Part shown: positions 28,328 to 37,429 of the stretch, one piece after another
How the letters are laid out: each line of letters begins with the position of its first letter
How positions within the stretch are numbered: the first letter of the stretch is position 1
Source: Pseudomonadales bacterium
Lineage (GTDB): Bacteria > Pseudomonadota > Gammaproteobacteria > Pseudomonadales > Ketobacteraceae
Length of the DNA stretch: 64,000 bases
Direction of reading: 5' to 3'
Assembly: GCA_002708905.1 (NCBI GenBank)
Contig: PAPM01000035.1
Span: 1-64,000, forward strand
Translations under genes and position numbers: made by a program
The notes under the pieces: model-generated
Databases searched by the model: none
The model's input: the letters and a program-made list of their open reading frames with translations, nothing else
Told to the model about the DNA's origin: nothing

Positions 28328-30817
28328 TTATTCTCTTAAGGCTACCGCCGGGCTTTGCTTGAGGATGCGTTTGCTGCTGATCTGCCCGGCCAACCCGATC
28401 AACAGTCCCAGTAATGGGGGCACTATTATCCAGATCCAGGGGTTGGGAGTATAGGGGAGGGAGAGCAACTTTAAATAGATTCCCAGGCGTGCCATTTCCG
28501 CGCCAAAGCAGGCTACCAGGCCGGAGAGGGCGCCGATGGCGAAAAACTCGGCCCATTGCTGGATCACCAGTTGCCGTCGGGTAGCGCCTAAAGTACGCAT
28601 AATGGCGCCTTCACGATAGCGCTGGGGCATGGTGGTGATCAGGGTCGCCAGGGTGATGGTGAGGCCCGCCGCCAGCACAAACAGGAGGATGAATTCCACC
28701 GCCGCACTGACCTGATTCAGAATGGCCCTGACCTGCTTCAGGATCACATCCACCTCCAGCAGGGTAATGGCAGGGAAGTTTTGTACCAGCGGTTTCAGCA
28801 GGGCTTTGCGTTCGGGTTCCAGGTGGAAGCTGGTCAGGTAGGTGGTGGGTAATCCCTCCAGCCCACCTGGGTTGAACATCAGGTAAAAGTTGGGTTGGAA
28901 AGATTCCCATTTGACCGTGCGGATGCTGGACACTTCGGCTTCGAAGGTCTGGCTGGCAACGAAGAAGGTCAATACATCGCCCAAACCGATATTGAGCCTT
29001 TGTGCCAGCCTCTGCTCGATGGAAACCCGGCGTTTGCCGTCCTCAGGAATAGCATCCCACCAGTCGCCTGAAACGATACTGTTATCGGAAGGCAATGCCC
29101 GGGCCCAGCTCAGGTTCAACTCCCGGTTGAGCGCTTCTTCCTCATCCTCGGCCCCTGATTCCTTGGTGGCGGCCTGCTGCATGGGTTGTTGGTTAATGTG
29201 TGTAAGCCTGCCCCGAATGATGGGGTAGAGGGGTTGGGACAAAATGTTGTTGTCCTGCAGATGCTGCTCGAATTGGTCTGCCTCGTGGGGCAGCACATTT
29301 AACACAAAATGATTGGGCGCCTGTTCCGGCAACTGCTTTTGCCAGGTGTTGATCAGCTCACCACGAACCAGCAGGATAATCAGCATGGCCATGGCGGTCA
29401 GGCCGAACCCCAACAGTTGAACCCGGGTGCTGAGTTGACGTCGGCTCAGATTGCGCAAGCCCGCCTGCAGAGACAAGGAACTGCGTTGACCGATGCTTTT
29501 AATTATCAGACCGAAAATGGCGGTTAATGCGTATGTGACGATCCAGGCCAGCAGGCTGCCCAGAATGATCGCGGCGATTAGGACGGGATCCCGGGTATAC
29601 CAAAACATTAGCCCGCCAATCAAAACCAGAACGATGGCGTAGAGCAGGCTCTTCGACAGCGGCGATGGGGTCAGGTCCCGGCGCAGTACCCGCAAGGGAG
29701 ACGTGCGCTGGAGTTGGATCAGGGCCGGCAAACTAAAGCCGATCAGAATGATCACGGCAAGCACCATCCCGCTGAAAAAGGGTTTGGCCGAGGGCAGGGG
29801 AATATCTTTGGGCAGCAGGCCGCTGAGTAGCTCCATCAACGAAAAGTGCAGCAGCCATCCCAGTGCGCCACCCAATAGTCCACTGATCAAGGCCAGGGCG
29901 ATAAGCTGACTGGTGAACACCATCAGAATCTGGTTGGAACGCAGGCCAAAGCAGCGGAGCAGGGCAGCCGTGTCGTAACGGGTTTCACTGAAATGCTGGG
30001 CACCCATAGCCAGTGCCACGGAGGCGAGCAGGATGGCCATCAGGCTGGCAAGCTGCAAATAGCCCTGGGCCCGGTTCAGGGCGGCGCTGACGGTGCGTTG
30101 CCTTGAGTGGATGGAGAGGATGCTCTGGCCGGGCTCCAGTGTCGGTTCCAAGGCTGTTTTAAATGGGGTGATGGCTGATTCGGGGCCGGCGAATTGGTAG
30201 TAGTATTCCACCCGGCTGCCGGTCTGGATCAGGTTGGCATTTGCCAGGTCCGCTTCATGCATCATCAGGCGCGGTACAAAGGAATAAAAGCTACCACCAC
30301 GATCCGGCTCGAAGGTTAATACCTTCTCCACCACCAATTGGCTGTCCCCCACATCCACGGGATCGCCAATGTTGATGCCCAATACATTCAGTAGTCGTGA
30401 TTCCACCCAGGCGTACCCTGGTTGAGGACCCCGTTGAATGGTGTAATCGGGCTCAAAGGGCGCGTCGCTTATTTTCAGCGGGGTTTTCAGGGGGTAGAGG
30501 TCGCTGACTGCTTTGATGGACGCCAGTTGCATGGCGTCGCCCGCTATCACCACGCTGGAGAATTCCACGGCCCGGGCGGTCTGGACTGAATCGGGTGGCT
30601 GGCGCAAATTTTCCAACGCCACCGGGCTTTTAATAACGAGGTCGCCACCCAGGAGGTTGGAGGCCTGAACTTCCATGGCCTTTTCAATCCGCTCACTGTG
30701 GAAGCCGATGGTGTTATGGGTAGTAACAGCAACCAGCAGCGCCACCAGCAGCAGGTTCAGATGCCCTGAACGCCAATCCCGCAGCAACAGGCGTAAAGCC
30801 AGAATGATGTGCTTCAT
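28328..30817 (-). CDS. ybbP: ABC transporter permease YbbP (FtsX/MacB type)
   Basis: 829 residues from the Met at 30817 ([15 protein letters not shown]), whose codon overlaps the ybbA stop (ATGA). There are about ten membrane helices: one near the N-terminus, three around 240-350, two pairs near 390-430 and 470, and three at the C-terminus. Two large periplasmic MacB-like domains lie in between. E. coli YbbP has 804 residues. With YbbA it forms a type VII-like ABC system whose substrate is unproven; the pairing with tesA suggests lysophospholipid or lipoprotein work. Confidence 0.9.
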   Translation of the reverse strand: MKHIILALRLLLRDWRSGHLNLLLVALLVAVTTHNTIGFHSERIEKAMEVQASNLLGGDLVIKSPVALENLRQPPDSVQTARAVEFSSVVIAGDAMQLASIKAVSDLYPLKTPLKISDAPFEPDYTIQRGPQPGYAWVESRLLNVLGINIGDPVDVGDSQLVVEKVLTFEPDRGGSFYSFVPRLMMHEADLANANLIQTGSRVEYYYQFAGPESAITPFKTALEPTLEPGQSILSIHSRQRTVSAALNRAQGYLQLASLMAILLASVALAMGAQHFSETRYDTAALLRCFGLRSNQILMVFTSQLIALALISGLLGGALGWLLHFSLMELLSGLLPKDIPLPSAKPFFSGMVLAVIILIGFSLPALIQLQRTSPLRVLRRDLTPSPLSKSLLYAIVLVLIGGLMFWYTRDPVLIAAIILGSLLAWIVTYALTAIFGLIIKSIGQRSSLSLQAGLRNLSRRQLSTRVQLLGFGLTAMAMLIILLVRGELINTWQKQLPEQAPNHFVLNVLPHEADQFEQHLQDNNILSQPLYPIIRGRLTHINQQPMQQAATKESGAEDEEEALNRELNLSWARALPSDNSIVSGDWWDAIPEDGKRRVSIEQRLAQRLNIGLGDVLTFFVASQTFEAEVSSIRTVKWESFQPNFYLMFNPGGLEGLPTTYLTSFHLEPERKALLKPLVQNFPAITLLEVDVILKQVRAILNQVSAAVEFILLFVLAAGLTITLATLITTMPQRYREGAIMRTLGATRRQLVIQQWAEFFAIGALSGLVACFGAEMARLGIYLKLLSLPYTPNPWIWIIVPPLLGLLIGLAGQISSKRILKQSPAVALRE

Positions 30818-31500
30818 GAGAGCAGCCCGGCATTCATGGTTACTGTGCGTTGACAACGTTGCGCGAGCGTCATGTCGTGGGTAACCAGAATCAGCGTGGT
30901 GTCATGGGATTGATTCAGTTCGAAAAGCTGGTTGGCGATGGCCTCTCCGGTATGGGTGTCCAGATTTCCGGTGGGTTCGTCGGCGAACAGGATGTCCGGC
31001 TCTGTGACAAAGGCCCGTGCCAGCGCCACCCGCTGTTGCTCGCCGCCGGATAATTGATTCGGATAATGATGCAGGCGTTTCCCCAGCCCCACTTTCGCCA
31101 GCATTTCCTTTGCACGTTCCTGAACATTGTTGCCGTCGGCTATTTCCAACGGCAACATGACGTTTTCCAGAGCGGTCAGATTGGGTAGCAGCTGAAAGGA
31201 TTGAAACACAAAGCCCACGTGAGCCGCCCGCACTCCGGCCCGTTCGTCTTCGGTCAGCGCATCCAGTTGACTGCCCATTAAATGGATCGAGCCGGAGGAG
31301 GGAACATCCAGCCCGGCCAGCAGTCCAAGCAGTGTGGATTTGCCCGACCCGGATTCCCCTACAATGGCCAGGGACTCCGCCGGGGCTACATCCAGATTTA
31401 TACCGGAAAGAATCGTCAGATCCTGATCCGGCATAGAAACGCTTTTGACTACATTGGTTGCTTTCAGGACGGGGTTGCCGTTTTGCGGCATACTGTTCAT
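30814..31500 (-). CDS. ybbA: ABC transporter ATP-binding protein YbbA
   Basis: About 228 residues from the Met at 31500; an earlier Met at 31521 gives 235. Walker [11 protein letters not shown]-loop [12 protein letters not shown], signature [14 protein letters not shown], Walker [15 protein letters not shown]-loop VTHD. It is of the LolD/MacB type that pairs with FtsX-like permeases. The stop overlaps the ybbP start by 4 bases. Divergent from tesA with only 44 bases between the starts, the same arrangement as in E. coli. Confidence 0.92.
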   Translation of the reverse strand: MNSMPQNGNPVLKATNVVKSVSMPDQDLTILSGINLDVAPAESLAIVGESGSGKSTLLGLLAGLDVPSSGSIHLMGSQLDALTEDERAGVRAAHVGFVFQSFQLLPNLTALENVMLPLEIADGNNVQERAKEMLAKVGLGKRLHHYPNQLSGGEQQRVALARAFVTEPDILFADEPTGNLDTHTGEAIANQLFELNQSHDTTLILVTHDMTLAQRCQRTVTMNAGLLS

Positions 31501-31544
31501 GGTGTTTGAATCCTTGCACAATCAGATGAAGGTTATGCTAACAA

Positions 31545-32201
31545 ATGATAAGACCACTGTTTGCGCTAATTAGTTTAATCCTCACTTTGTCTATGGCCAC
31601 TGTCCAGGCTTCTTCAGCAGAACGGGATGCCAAGGAGAGGGTTCTGGTCGTGGTTGGAGACAGCCTCAGTGCCGGTTATGGTATTCCCCAAGGCAAGGAG
31701 TGGGTGCAGTTACTGCAGAAGACTTTGAACCAGTCACAGCATTCTGTTCGACTGGTGAATGCCAGTATCAGTGGTGATACCACTTCCGGTGGTCTGGCCC
31801 GGCTTAAGCCATTGCTGGATAGAGAAAATCCCGATTGGGTCTTGATTGAGTTGGGTGGCAATGATGGGCTGCGTGGCATGTCCTTGTCGGCAATGGAAAG
31901 CAACCTGCAGGCCATGGTGGATATGGTGAAACAACAGGGCGCTCAACCTTTGCTGGCAGGAATCAAGATTCCTCCCAATTACGGCAATAAGTATCGCTCC
32001 CGGTTTGAGCAGATTTTCGTTTCTGTGGCCGAACGCAATGACGTGCCCTTGCTGCCGTTTCTGCTGGATGGTGTCGGCGGTGTCGAAAACCTGATGCAGG
32101 CCGACCGCATACACCCCAATACCCAGGCGCAGCCTCTCATTGCGGAGAATGTGATGAATTTTATTGAGCCGGTTTTGGTGAAAAACCAAAAGGCCCGATA
32201 A
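31545..32201 (+). CDS. tesA: Arylesterase / acyl-CoA thioesterase I (lysophospholipase L1)
   Basis: A periplasmic SGNH hydrolase that cleaves acyl thioesters, aryl esters and lysophospholipids. 218 residues with a signal peptide of about 24 residues. Block I VVVGDSLSAGYG holds the catalytic Ser40; the oxyanion Gly and Asn are in NASISGDTTSGG and ELGGNDGLRG; the Asp/His pair is in ADRIHPN near 183-186. E. coli TesA has 208 residues. A GC-rich hairpin surrounds the stop codon (32192-32211) and may end the transcript. Confidence 0.93.
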   Translation: MIRPLFALISLILTLSMATVQASSAERDAKERVLVVVGDSLSAGYGIPQGKEWVQLLQKTLNQSQHSVRLVNASISGDTTSGGLARLKPLLDRENPDWVLIELGGNDGLRGMSLSAMESNLQAMVDMVKQQGAQPLLAGIKIPPNYGNKYRSRFEQIFVSVAERNDVPLLPFLLDGVGGVENLMQADRIHPNTQAQPLIAENVMNFIEPVLVKNQKAR

Positions 32202-32242
32202 GTACCGGGCCCTTGTATTGCTTTCATACGTTCCTTCGAACT

Positions 32243-33499
32243 TTAATCTCTGGTCAACAAGTCCCGTGCAATGTGCGTGATCTGGATTTCATCTGTGCCG
32301 CCATAGATTTGCAGGATCTTGGCGTCCCTGGCCAGCTGCTCCACTTGATACTCCGCCATGTAACCATTTCCACCGTGAATCTGCACCGCCTCCATGGCCA
32401 CTTCCACTGCAGTCTGTGCTGCATACAATTTCATGGCCGAGGCTTCTGCCAACGTCATACCGCGACCTTTGGCAACCGTTTCAATATAGCGGAACACCAG
32501 GTTCTCCAGGTTGATCCTGGCGATTTCCATCTTTGCCAACTTGGCTTGAATCAGTTGGAATTCACCAATGGGCTTACCGAACTGAACCCGTTCCTTGGCG
32601 TACTTTACCGAGAGTTCCAGGCAGCGTTCAGTGATGCCCAGTGCCATGGCCGCTACACCGGAGCGTTCTGCCGAGAAGGTGTCTTTCACGCCGCTGCGGT
32701 AGGAAATATCTTCCGTTTCTCCCAGCAAGCGCTCGGGTCCCACTTTTACGTCCTGCAGGAATAATTCACCGGTGGGGGAGGAATGAATGCCCATCTTGCG
32801 GAACGGTTTGCTCTGGGTGAGGCCTTCCATCCCGCTGTCCAGGATGAAGCTCAGCACTTTGCGTTGCTTGGGTTCAACACCGGGTTCATCCAGCTTGCAG
32901 ATGAAGACGATGGTGTCGGCATAGGGCCCGTTGGTGATAAAGGTCTTGTTGCCGTTGAGGACATAGCCGCCATCGTCAGTGCGGCGGCAGGTGGCCTTCA
33001 TGCTGCCAAAGGCGTCGGAGCCGGAGTTGGGCTCAGTGATAGCCCAGGCACCGATCTTGTCCATGGTTAACAACTCCAGGGCCCAACGCTCTTTCTGGGC
33101 CAGGGTGCCACGGGACATGATGGTGCCGGCGGTTAATCCCATGCTGACGCCCATCGCCGTGACCATACCGGGGCAATAGCGGCATAACTCGATGGTGGGG
33201 ATCATGCGCATGGCCGTCTCCTCACCCCGCATCATTTCGGCCATGGCCGGGTCTTTTTCTTCGTCGTCTCTCTCGGGTTCAGGTTCACCGGCCAGTTTGG
33301 CACGCTCCTGCGCGATCTGTTTCTCGAAGCGCTGTTTCGCCATCACGTCGATACCAAAGGTTTTCAAAAATTTACGCAGGGTATCGTAGGGAGGGGTATT
33401 ACCGTGTTCCAGTTCATCCAGGTTGGGTGCAATCTCGCGCTCCACAAATTGGCGCACAGCGCTGCGCAGCATGCGCTGGGGTTCGCTCCATTCAATCAT
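32243..33499 (-). CDS. Acyl-CoA dehydrogenase family protein
   Basis: 418 residues. The FAD loop AWAITEPNSGSDAFGSMK, the central ERVQFGKPIGEFQ and the C-terminal QIYGGTDEIQITHIARD are typical. At the SCAD/MCAD catalytic Glu position it has Gly, so the base is probably on helix G (FSAERSG). A charged segment rich in Glu and Asp (about residues 68-86, GEPEPERDDEEKDP) is inserted near the N-terminus before the first helices; such inserts occur in a Pseudomonas-type subgroup. Alone on the minus strand, convergent with tesA. Substrate unknown. Confidence 0.87.
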   Translation of the reverse strand: MIEWSEPQRMLRSAVRQFVEREIAPNLDELEHGNTPPYDTLRKFLKTFGIDVMAKQRFEKQIAQERAKLAGEPEPERDDEEKDPAMAEMMRGEETAMRMIPTIELCRYCPGMVTAMGVSMGLTAGTIMSRGTLAQKERWALELLTMDKIGAWAITEPNSGSDAFGSMKATCRRTDDGGYVLNGNKTFITNGPYADTIVFICKLDEPGVEPKQRKVLSFILDSGMEGLTQSKPFRKMGIHSSPTGELFLQDVKVGPERLLGETEDISYRSGVKDTFSAERSGVAAMALGITERCLELSVKYAKERVQFGKPIGEFQLIQAKLAKMEIARINLENLVFRYIETVAKGRGMTLAEASAMKLYAAQTAVEVAMEAVQIHGGNGYMAEYQVEQLARDAKILQIYGGTDEIQITHIARDLLTRD

Positions 33500-33640
33500 G
33501 TCCGGCTCCTGAGGTTATGATTATTGTTATGCATACTTATGCCCTGACCATCTGGTCATTGTGGGGTCAGCATAACCAATCCTCCGCGGACCGGACATGA
33601 CCAAAACTGCTGATTAAGGGGGGAATCCTGTCACTTCTGA

Positions 33641-35086
33641 TCAGGTTTGTTGCAGAGACTGCTCCAAGCTATCGGCCATATCGCGGAACTGATTGCTGAG
33701 GTGGCGCTCACCCTGCTCGTTAATACCCCGGGCTAACAGACGCAGTATTTTGACCAGCATTGGATCCCGCATCCGTCGTTGTTGAGCCTGTTTAATCATG
33801 GATTGAACGGTGCTCCAGGCATCGATCTGGCAGAATTGCAGCATGAGTTTGAGCAGCGTTTCATCTGACAAGGGGTGCTCTCCCATGATCGGCTGATAGT
33901 CACGATAGATGTCATGCAGCATGTGCATGGTGGCGGTATCCTGCGTCGTAATTGCCAGCAATCGGTGGGCCGTATGGTGGAACTCGTCGGTATGCGGTTT
34001 CAGCTTCTCCAGAAAATAGCGCTGTTCCAGCACGGCATTCTTACCAGGATACTGCTCCTCAAGTTGGGTTAGCTTGCGGCGTGCCGAATCAAAATTGAAC
34101 GCAGCCAGTTGTTTCAAATAGTCGTCAAGGGCCTTGCGGTATTCTTCATCTTCGTCGGGCGCCTGGTCGAGATAGGTTTCCTCCACCTGTACCAGATACT
34201 TCCTTCCCGCCAGCATCACCAAGCCGCCGGCGAGAAGCCCTCCCGCATGGGCAATGTAAGCCACGCCATCATTACCTCCCCAGACCGCATTTATGATCTC
34301 CCAGCCCAGCCACACTGGCAGCATCACCAAAGCCGGTGCAGTGAAATACCCGAAATAGAAAATCACACTGTAAAAGAACTTGATCCTGCGCAGTCCAAAG
34401 AGAGCCGCGTACATCCCCATTACACCGGAGATAGAACCTGAGGCGCCGACCAGGGGAATATGTTCATTCCAGTTAAACAGGGTGAAGGCAAAGCCGGCCA
34501 CCACACCGCAGAACAGATAGCAGAGCAGAAAATAGGTGGAGCCGATGGCCGCTTCGACCGCGACACCGGTGAGCGCCAAAATCACCATGTTGCCGATCAG
34601 GTGCATGGTACTGCCATGCATGAACTGATACGTGAAATAAGTAATGAGACGACCGTCAGAGGGGATCAGTCCCAATTTAAAAGAACTGACTTCGGCCACC
34701 ATACTGTTGACGGCATTCCTTGCGGAACGCCAGTTCCCATAGACATCATCCCCCCAGAACCGGGCGTCCGTTTTGTCCATCTCTGCGGTAAACGACAGAT
34801 CGGATATAATGGCGTAACCCAGGTAGAGATGATCCGCTTCTTCCCGGGCTGACTCCAATTCGGCGGCTTCCAGTTCCCGCCCATTTTGATGAAGGTGGCT
34901 GATGTAGTTGGAGAACTCCAGCTCCAGCAATCCGTTTTCGATATAGTACTCTGCAGCCTGATACAGACGTTGGTCGTCATTCCATTGCCAGGTGAAGAAC
35001 ACCAGACAGCACACCAGAATCAGTGAGCCCGTCATGACGGGTGCCCGTCTCCAGTCAATGCCGCGTTCTGCCGGGATAATCAGCAT
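33641..35086 (-). CDS. Rhomboid-family intramembrane serine protease with helical C-terminal region
   Basis: 481 residues from the Met at 35086 (MLIIPAERGIDWRRAP). One N-terminal membrane helix is followed by about 110 soluble residues and then the six-helix rhomboid core: HGSTMHLIGNM, catalytic Ser in VGASGSISGVMG, and His in YIAHAGGLLAGG. A 200-residue hydrophilic helical tail after the core resembles TPR-like repeats. E. coli GlpG has 276 residues and lacks such a tail. The catalytic pair is intact. Substrates unknown. Confidence 0.88.
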   Translation of the reverse strand: MLIIPAERGIDWRRAPVMTGSLILVCCLVFFTWQWNDDQRLYQAAEYYIENGLLELEFSNYISHLHQNGRELEAAELESAREEADHLYLGYAIISDLSFTAEMDKTDARFWGDDVYGNWRSARNAVNSMVAEVSSFKLGLIPSDGRLITYFTYQFMHGSTMHLIGNMVILALTGVAVEAAIGSTYFLLCYLFCGVVAGFAFTLFNWNEHIPLVGASGSISGVMGMYAALFGLRRIKFFYSVIFYFGYFTAPALVMLPVWLGWEIINAVWGGNDGVAYIAHAGGLLAGGLVMLAGRKYLVQVEETYLDQAPDEDEEYRKALDDYLKQLAAFNFDSARRKLTQLEEQYPGKNAVLEQRYFLEKLKPHTDEFHHTAHRLLAITTQDTATMHMLHDIYRDYQPIMGEHPLSDETLLKLMLQFCQIDAWSTVQSMIKQAQQRRMRDPMLVKILRLLARGINEQGERHLSNQFRDMADSLEQSLQQT

Positions 35087-35414
35087 GGTTCGAGTTTCCC
35101 CTTGAATCGATCCTGATATAAGTAAAGCAAACTTTGAAAAAATCAGGAAAAACAGGTTTTTAGAGGCTTTAGTTCTAAAAATAGCCAAAATTGCGCCCTG
35201 AGTGGTCTTGACCGGGCAGTCATTGCGCATTTGGTCAAATTCCGAGCTTGCAAACCGTTAGAGTTTGCTATATTTAAAACATGAGTTAAATTAATAAATA
35301 CAGTTTTCTCAACGAGTTAAGCAACATTGCCAGGCTACCTCGTGTGAAGGTATAGAAAACGGTGTGCGCACAGGGCGCTTCAGGGAAACAAGTACTCCGG
35401 GAGGTACTGGTAAA
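35087..35414 (+). other. Intergenic region upstream of ihfB
   Basis: 328 bases between the divergent rhomboid and ihfB genes; no gene is seen. It contains the candidate ihfB promoter at 35248-35274 and, at 35391-35408, AGTAC/GTACT arms that flank the ihfB Shine-Dalgarno sequence. Confidence 0.55.
35248..35274 (+). promoter_or_regulatory. Candidate ihfB promoter with an internal inverted repeat
   Basis: TTGCAA (35248-35253) and TATATT (35269-35274) are spaced by 15 bases, and the spacer region contains GCAAAC-cgttaga-GTTTGC. An inverted repeat lying between -35 and -10 elements would suit a repressor site. The spacing is shorter than the ideal 17, so this is tentative. Confidence 0.35.
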
Positions 35415-35762
35415 ATGGAAGACAACGGGACTAACGATAATCTACGAAATTCCGTGTTGACCAAGTCAGAACTGATAGAGCGGGTGGCTCAGAAGCAAAC
35501 CCAGCTGTCTCAGAAAGACGTCGAATTAGCGGTTAAAACCATGTTGGAGGAGATGTCTCAAGCGCTCGCTACCGGTGGTCGAATCGAGATTCGGGGCTTT
35601 GGCAGCTTCTCCCTGCATTACCGGGCGCCGCGTTTGGGGCGTAATCCCAAAACCGGTGAATCGGTTGATCTGACTGGAAAGTACGTGCCGCATTTCAAAC
35701 CTGGTAAAGAGCTAAGGGATCGGGTTAACAGCGATTCCGAGCCGGATGGTTCCCCAGTGTAA
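35415..35762 (+). CDS. ihfB: Integration host factor subunit beta
   Basis: DNA-bending protein that pairs with IhfA (encoded at 49365). The start is placed at the ATG at 35415 because GGGAGG lies 10 bases upstream. This gives 115 residues, with 14 residues ([14 protein letters not shown]) before the usual [14 protein letters not shown] start; E. coli IhfB has 94. The DNA-intercalating arm [17 protein letters not shown] is normal, and the C-terminus is about 7 residues longer. A rarer GTG or TTG start at 35454/35457 would give the standard length but lacks a good Shine-Dalgarno sequence. lapA follows. Confidence 0.93.
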   Translation: MEDNGTNDNLRNSVLTKSELIERVAQKQTQLSQKDVELAVKTMLEEMSQALATGGRIEIRGFGSFSLHYRAPRLGRNPKTGESVDLTGKYVPHFKPGKELRDRVNSDSEPDGSPV

Positions 35763-35788
35763 GCGTATTCGCTTGAATTCCCTGATAA

Positions 35789-35820
35789 AAACGGCATGAT
35801 TAGCCCATGCCGTTTTTTTA
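35789..35820 (+). terminator. Terminator after ihfB
   Basis: AAACGGCATG pairs with CATGCCGTTT across 7 bases and ends in seven T. It separates ihfB from lapA. Confidence 0.9.
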
Positions 35821-35862
35821 TGCGCGTTGAATAGCGTGCTTTGTCGCTGAAAAGAGCATGAC

Positions 35863-36174
35863 ATGGGAAATATTCTAAAAGCTTTTCTGATCGTCGCAGT
35901 GATTTTGCTGGTGTCCCTGGTGCTGGGGATGTACCAGATCCAGAATGACCACGATATACAGGTTGACCTCATCTATTTTGCTGAACCGATTGAAATGAGC
36001 GTGGCTCGTTTCGGGATGGCGTTTTTCTTTGGTGGTGTGTTGGTGGGCATCGGCCTGTGTGTGTTGATATGTATCGTGCTGGGCATAGAAGTGGCTACTG
36101 CCCGCCGGGAAGCCAGCAAATTGGCCAAAGAGCTGAAGAAACTGCGCGAGCGATCCCTGAAGGAAACCACCTGA
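35863..36174 (+). CDS. lapA: Lipopolysaccharide assembly protein A (DUF1049)
   Basis: 103 residues. Two membrane helices (about 5-24 and 45-72) are followed by a basic coiled-coil tail (ARREASKLAKELKKLRERS). The GMYQIQNDHDIQVDLIYF stretch between the helices is the family signature. LapA works with LapB and FtsH/YejM in controlling LpxC and thus lipopolysaccharide synthesis at the inner membrane. One base separates its stop from the lapB start. Confidence 0.93.
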   Translation: MGNILKAFLIVAVILLVSLVLGMYQIQNDHDIQVDLIYFAEPIEMSVARFGMAFFFGGVLVGIGLCVLICIVLGIEVATARREASKLAKELKKLRERSLKETT

Positions 36175-36175
36175 T

Positions 36176-37348
36176 ATGGTGGATCTGTTCGTCGGGATAC
36201 TGCTGTTTGTAGCCATCGTTATCGGTTGGTTGCTGGGTAAGGCGGAGCGGAAGAAAAACGTTCCGGTGGAAGCGGTATCCGGTGTCGGCAAAGAATACTA
36301 CGATGGCCTCAATCTGTTGTTGAACGAAAAGCAGGATGAGGCGGTGGATCTCTTGCTCAAAACCCTGGATGTCAATGGGGATACCTTCGAGACTCACATT
36401 GTGATGGGCAGTCTCTATCGCCGTCGCGGGGAGGTGGAGCGCTCCATCCGCATCCACCAGGACCTGTTGGCGCGCTCGGATCTCAACAAAACACAGTATG
36501 CCGCGGTCAAGCTGGAGTTGGCGCGTGATTATCTGAATGCCGGTGTATTGGATCGTTCAGAGCGGTTGTTAAAGGAAATTGCTGAAGAGGGCAGTATCAA
36601 TCAGGTACGTGCGCTGGAATACCTGCTGACGATTTACGAGCAGGAGCGGGAGTGGGGTTCCTGCGTGGACGTTGTTGAAAAACTGATGGCCAAGGGCAAG
36701 CCCCTGCAGGTGCAGTTGTCCCATTATCACTGTGAGCTGGCTGAACAGAATTTGAAAATGGGCGATTACGTGCAGTCCCGCCGGGAGTTGAAAAAAGCGC
36801 TTGCTGCCGATCGTAACTGTGTGCGGGCCAGTATGGTTCAAGCTGAGTTGGAGACGGAAGCGGATAACCCGAAGGAGGCGGTCAAAGCGTTACGGCGTGT
36901 ATTGGAGCAGGATCCCACCTATGTTCCGGACACCTTACCTATGCTGAATCAGAATTATGAAAAGCTGGGTCAAATGAGCGAGCTTTCACGCTATTTGTTT
37001 GAGTGTCTTGAAAAATCACCCGCCATCTCAATCGTCATCGAACTATCCAAACTGGTCACCAAGCTGGAAGGCGATAACGCCGGGGCCTTTGTTTTATCCG
37101 AATATCTGAAGAAAAGGCCGTCAGTGAAGGGGCTGGATCGCCTTATTGAACTGCAGATGGCCGGTGCGAGTGGTGAGGAGAAGGAGAATCTGGCTATCCT
37201 ACAGGCCTTTACTCAAAAGCTGATCAAGGATAAACCCAGATACCGATGCACGGAATGTGGTTTTGATGGCAAGACTTTGCACTGGAAGTGTCCAACCTGT
37301 AAAACCTGGGGCTCTGTAAGGCCGATCCAGGGGGTGGAAGGCGAGTGA
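36176..37348 (+). CDS. lapB: Lipopolysaccharide assembly protein B
   Basis: 390 residues (E. coli 389). An N-terminal membrane anchor (about 3-20) is followed by roughly nine TPR units and a C-terminal rubredoxin-like zinc site, CTECGF and CPTCKTWGS, with four Cys. LapB delivers LpxC to FtsH for degradation. Translation probably couples to lapA. pyrF follows after about 80 bases, the same order as in Pseudomonas. Confidence 0.95.
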   Translation: MVDLFVGILLFVAIVIGWLLGKAERKKNVPVEAVSGVGKEYYDGLNLLLNEKQDEAVDLLLKTLDVNGDTFETHIVMGSLYRRRGEVERSIRIHQDLLARSDLNKTQYAAVKLELARDYLNAGVLDRSERLLKEIAEEGSINQVRALEYLLTIYEQEREWGSCVDVVEKLMAKGKPLQVQLSHYHCELAEQNLKMGDYVQSRRELKKALAADRNCVRASMVQAELETEADNPKEAVKALRRVLEQDPTYVPDTLPMLNQNYEKLGQMSELSRYLFECLEKSPAISIVIELSKLVTKLEGDNAGAFVLSEYLKKRPSVKGLDRLIELQMAGASGEEKENLAILQAFTQKLIKDKPRYRCTECGFDGKTLHWKCPTCKTWGSVRPIQGVEGE

Positions 37349-37429
37349 CAATGTCTTTGAGTAGGCGCAAATACCCGCTTTAACGGGTGCTAAAGAGTTA
37401 ATGATGCAAATACACATACCAGGAGCTGA

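Noticed and set aside
31510..31545. TTGCAC/TATGCT as tesA promoter
   Set aside because: The spacer is only 14 bases and the -10 element lies 5 bases from the start codon.
32192..32211. Intrinsic terminator after tesA
   Set aside because: GGCCCG/CGGGCC hairpin around the stop codon is clear, but the following sequence is only weakly T-rich, so it was not listed as a terminator.
4042..35086. Genomic island between rpsA and ihfB
   Set aside because: No integrase, transposase, tRNA border or flanking direct repeat is seen, and several genes are normal chromosomal ones; rearrangement fits better.
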